In this document: piece by piece, positions 60,447 through 64,000 of the stretch
Layout: each line of letters opens with the position of its first letter
How positions within the stretch are numbered: the stretch's first letter is position 1
Assembly (NCBI GenBank): GCA_021442155.1
Contig: CM038216.1
Coordinates: forward strand, 159,573,983-159,637,982
DNA: 64,000 nucleotides
Direction: 5' to 3'
DNA from: Cymbidium sinense
Taxonomy: Eukaryota; Streptophyta; Magnoliopsida; Asparagales; Orchidaceae
Translations under genes and position numbers: made by a program
Notes under the pieces: generated by a model
Told to the model about the DNA's origin: nothing
Database searches by the model: none
What the model saw: only the letters and a program-made list of their open reading frames with translations

Positions 60447-60790
60447 TCCAGCCTTAATCAAGAGTGCTTTGTTATTGTGGTAAGAGGAGTAATTAACTAT
60501 GGAGGCTTGCATCCATATGAAGTAGAACTCATATATAAATAAATCTAATGTAATGCTAGGAGAAATCTGGTTGATTATATATCAATCTGTCTCTTGAAAA
60601 ACATACTTCTATCCATCTAAATAAAGATGGTTGAGAGCATCTTCAAAGGTATTTTTTTTTCTTTTAGCGATCACATGGCTCATGATATTTTGGTTGTTTC
60701 AATTTCCACTGTTGCCTCAAAGTTAGTTTTTAACACAAGTGGTTGTATTCTTGATCCATTTAAAAGTTCATTGTCCTTAATGATTGCACA
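60447..60790 (+). repeat. LTR-like direct repeat, left copy
   Basis: Over about 320 bp it matches 63,693-64,000, starting CCTTAATCAAGAGTGCT. It holds a hairpin (60,498-60,517, TATGGAGGC/GCATCCATA), a TATA box CATATATAAATAAATC (60,528-60,543), and later TTTAGCGATCACATGGCTC. The AATCAAGAGT...TAATTAACTATGGAGG part is also shared with the promoter end of family L, so this is a related LTR type. Element boundaries were not found. Confidence 0.65.
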
Positions 60791-63692
60791 AACTATAATA
60801 TGAGCTCAGGATTGAAAGTGAGCAAAATGGACAGTTAATCTAGTAAATGTGAAACAAATATTAACAATATTAATAAATTTGATGAAAGTACTTCTTAGTT
60901 TTATAATTATTTAATTTTTCTAATCTTTTAATTAAACTAATTATTTACTCATTTATTTATAAATTTAGCAAAATTTACAAGTGAAATACAAACTTTGTGG
61001 CTTAGCTTATCATGTTGCGTGAAAAAATTTACAATACGAAACTCTTGGAAATTTTATTTTATTGAATTATTGAGAAGGTTTGGTGAATAGTGAACTATTA
61101 ATTGTTTACTTAATTTTATGTTGGTGAACTTGTAGTAACTTTTGTATGGTTAAGGTGATGCTATATTTCTTATTGTTTAACTTATTTTAGGTGCTCACTT
61201 GCTATTATTTGGACTTTGGAGAGAGAGATATTAGCTAAAATTTACATGCTTTGTTGTCATTTAGATGCATCCTTTTGAACTTTAGAGAGTGTGGTATTGG
61301 CTAAAATATTATATGTTTTGTTGCCATTTAGATGCAGTTATTTATATGTTTTGCTGCTACTTGTGAGTTGTGACCTTTACTAGTTTGCTATTGGAAATTA
61401 GTTTTTGTGACTATTAGCTGGTGAGATCCTATTTTTTTCTACACCTTTATCACTTTGCCTAACCGTTAGACTACAGCCTACGAGTTGGGGTTGTTTTATT
61501 TTTCAGCACTATCAGCTTTTTATTAATTCTAACTAATGGGTTTTCTCTCTATTCTCTATTAAATGCTTATATTCTAGTTCTCCTTAGGGGCAATGACAAC
61601 AATTAATGTAATGATTAATATATAAATATTGTTGGTTATTTTTTTTTGGTGTTATGGCCCTCTAAACTTGGAGTTGGGAACTTTTCAAATTTATTGTTAT
61701 CCCATATATACATGGTGATCATATTTTTTAGATATTACACTTGAATATTGTTAAGTGATATTTTTATAATTGAGCTTAGGCCCTAATCATTAATATATAA
61801 ATATTGTTGGTTTTTTGGGTAGATTTTGTTCATATTATGTGGAGCTTAAATTGCACTGCTTATAGGAGAATATATCCTTTTAAATATGTATATATTTAGT
61901 TTACTTAATAAACTTCTTTTTTTTTTTAATTCTAACTTTCAAAGAGTTGGACTTTACTTGTGAATTGTGACTTTTACTTGTATGTTGGAAATTTATTTGC
62001 TTATGTTATTCAGTGCATCAAAAATAGATCCAAATAAACCAAAGTATTATTTGGTTAATTCAATTTTTTCACACTAATTGGACGGTTCAGTTATTGAGAA
62101 TCCTTGGTTTGGTTTGTTTGGTTCGATGAAAATGTCAATAGAACTAACCAAACCAACCAAATGCACACCCCTATCCAAGATTCTCTCTCTCTCTCTCTAT
62201 CTCTCTCTCCAAGTAACTAAGGCATCAATAACCATGACTTTTATTTCTGCAAAAACCTTGATTTTGTGGATTAGTTTTATTTAGTGGTTGTGTTCTTCTC
62301 TTTCAAGGGTGGTACTATTATTTCATTATGTTATGTGGTCAACTTTGTTAAAACAAGTTTGAGTATTTGAGATCATCTCAAGCACACGATTGAGCTCGAG
62401 GTTTAAATTTTTCTCTAGAGTAGAGTATGAGTTCTTTATTTGAGCTCTTCGAGCTAGCCACTTAATAAATGAGCTGAGCTTGATATGTTTAAAGCTCAAG
62501 CTCAATTTAACTCATTTATATCTATATTATAATAAATAGAAATATTATTCATCACTTAATTTTATAAGTACTTAAAAACAAAATATCTTAAAAAATTTTC
62601 ATTTTATAGAGTAAAATGGTTATGGGAAGTTGTCTATTTCACCTATATTAATTGTCAGGTTGGTAACAATTTGGTTGTTCTGCTGTCAGAGCATGGAAAA
62701 TTGAACGTACTTAAATCTCATATATTTAAATGATTTAATTTTTTTAATATATAAAATAAAAATACTTATTATTAAAATTTATTTAATACTTAACCAACAA
62801 AATATTTATATATAATAAAAAAGTAAGGGAAATAAAACTTGCCACCTTGATTCCATAATTTTAAAATAAATGCTCAAACAAACTTGTTTACTATTTAAAT
62901 AATCAGAAATACTGACTGATTTAGATCCTTTCAAAAAAAAAATGGAAAGAATTAAAATAAAATAATTTATAATCAACTCTCAAAAAATCCCACTAAGTTC
63001 ATAACATTCTACCCATGATAATATGAACCATGGTTAGCCCAAACTAACTCGAATTGGTACCATATAAAATAAGCCCATTCACATAAACTTCCAACAAAAA
63101 AAAAACACACCTTAGGAACACAATACCTTTAGGGACTTTCTAAATAGTCATAAATGACATGCAATAACTTTTATTTCTACTTCATCACTATTCATAAACC
63201 TGCACTAAAAACATGCCAATACATTTAAAATTTTCAAACAATTTTATGCCTATGTCAAATACGTCAATAGACTTCTAAGCAACCTCATTGACAAAAAAAC
63301 TTTCTAGTGAACGAAATGAATAAATTAATTCTGGGAGCTTACATCTATAATAAATCTCAACAATATATTTGGATAAATCGTGATGCAACATTAAGACCTA
63401 ATATGGTTAAAATAAAACTAATCTACCTGAAGAAAATAATCATTTTAGTTTTCTCTCATAAATATCGAGGCAACAATTTAACCAATTAAAGTAGTTGTGT
63501 TATATATGAGATCAATAAATATATGAACATAACATATATTTTAGTTGTTATTTAACCAATTAAAGTAGTTGTGTTATTACTAATTATTATCCAATATTAT
63601 TATTAGATAAATCCCACCTCTCATCTACTAAATCCCTTCTCTTAACTCCAACTCTCATGTCCGCCACCCTTCTCCACCAACTACACACAATT
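60791..63692. other. AT-rich sequence between two LTR-like repeats
   Basis: No coding domain recognised. Local structure: a diverged 64-bp tandem duplication (61,214-61,268 and 61,278-61,335, GCTAAAATnTnACATG/TTTTGTTG(T/C)CATTTAGATGCA); a short repeat ATATAAATATTGTTGG (61,619 and 61,797); TC tract at 62,181-62,208; AGCTC-rich stretch 62,390-62,510; and a 27-bp direct repeat at 63,476-63,502 and 63,551-63,577. If the flanking repeats are LTRs, this would be the interior of a non-coding element of about 3.5 kb, but primer site and target duplications were not found. Confidence 0.4.
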
Positions 63693-64000
63693 TCTATCCT
63701 TAATCAAGAGTGCTCTCTTATTGTGGTAAGAGGAGTAATTAACTACGGAGGCTTGCATCCATAGGAAGTAGAACCTATATATAAATAAATCCTAATATAA
63801 TGTTAGGAGAAATCTGCTTGAATATATATTAATCCATCTCTTTAAAAAATATACTTCTACCCATCTAAATAAAGATGGCTGAGAGCATCTTCAAATGTGT
63901 GTTTTTTTAGCGATCACATAGCTCATGATATTTTGGCAATTTCAATTTCCATTGTTCCCTCAGAGTTAGTTTTTAGATCCATTTAGAAGTTCATTATCCT
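63693..64000 (+). repeat. LTR-like direct repeat, right copy (cut by window end)
   Basis: Same as 60,447 onward, with hairpin at 63,743-63,764 (CTACGGAGGC/GCATCCATAG) and TATA box CTATATATAAATAAATCC at about 63,773-63,790. It continues to the window edge. Confidence 0.65.

Noticed and set aside
62390..62520. GAGCTC/AGCTC-rich stretch
   Set aside because: Resembles a common anonymous plant repeat wording. Too short and decayed to assign.

Overview
The window looks like intergenic chromatin of a flowering plant with a large, retrotransposon-filled genome. It is AT-rich, has no recognisable host gene, and every coding remnant I can identify belongs to a plant transposable element: Ty3/gypsy elements of the Tat/Ogre type, a plant LINE ribonuclease H, a RICESLEEPER-type hAT transposase, and an Athila/plant-transposon-protein type ORF. 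I cannot name the species. All coding remnants carry stops, frameshifts or deletions.

The window is organised around one LTR family, called family L here. It is about 7.7 kb long, non-coding, with a promoter-proximal end (TATA-like box plus two conserved hairpins), a middle part, and a long distal U3 full of TTGACC/TTGGTC words. Copies can be ordered by nesting. (1) 1-3,690 is a copy on the + strand, cut by the window edge. (2) A host copy on the - strand is split into three pieces: 11,330-12,337, 20,060-21,110 and 45,781-54,352. (3) A solo LTR on the + strand (12,338-20,059) sits inside the host copy, flanked by the 5-bp duplication CCTAT. (4) A whole 24.67-kb Tat/Ogre-like retrotransposon on the - strand (21,111-45,780) sits further along the same host copy, flanked by the 5-bp duplication ATCAT. 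(5) A 5'-truncated LINE (about 46,513-48,443) lies in the third host piece.

The 24.67-kb element has 3' LTR 21,111-26,240 (with a 2.2-kb deletion), a repeat-rich 3' non-coding region 26,241-28,717, integrase, a second (archaeal-type) RNase H, RNase H, reverse transcriptase, protease and gag from 28,718 to about 35,400, an unassigned upstream region to 37,320, a leader holding a striking hairpin array (37,310-38,505), a tRNA-like primer binding site (39,003-39,036) and 5' LTR 39,037-45,780. A second, smaller Tat-type element on the - strand (3,845-11,318) has short LTRs of about 0.5 kb and has lost its integrase core.

Right of 54,352 lie a 120-bp fragment shared with the smaller element, a broken hAT transposase (54,481-56,145), a region with many copies of an AGCACC/GGTGCT dyad surrounding an Athila-like ORF (56,150-59,600), and two LTR-like direct repeats (60,447 and 63,693 onward) that share the promoter hairpin with family L.

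The most unusual signal is structural: several regions contain series of inverted repeats in which the loop is constant and the two stem arms change together. They occur in the leader and 3' region of the large element, in the 3' region of the small one, next to LTR promoters, and around the Athila-like ORF.
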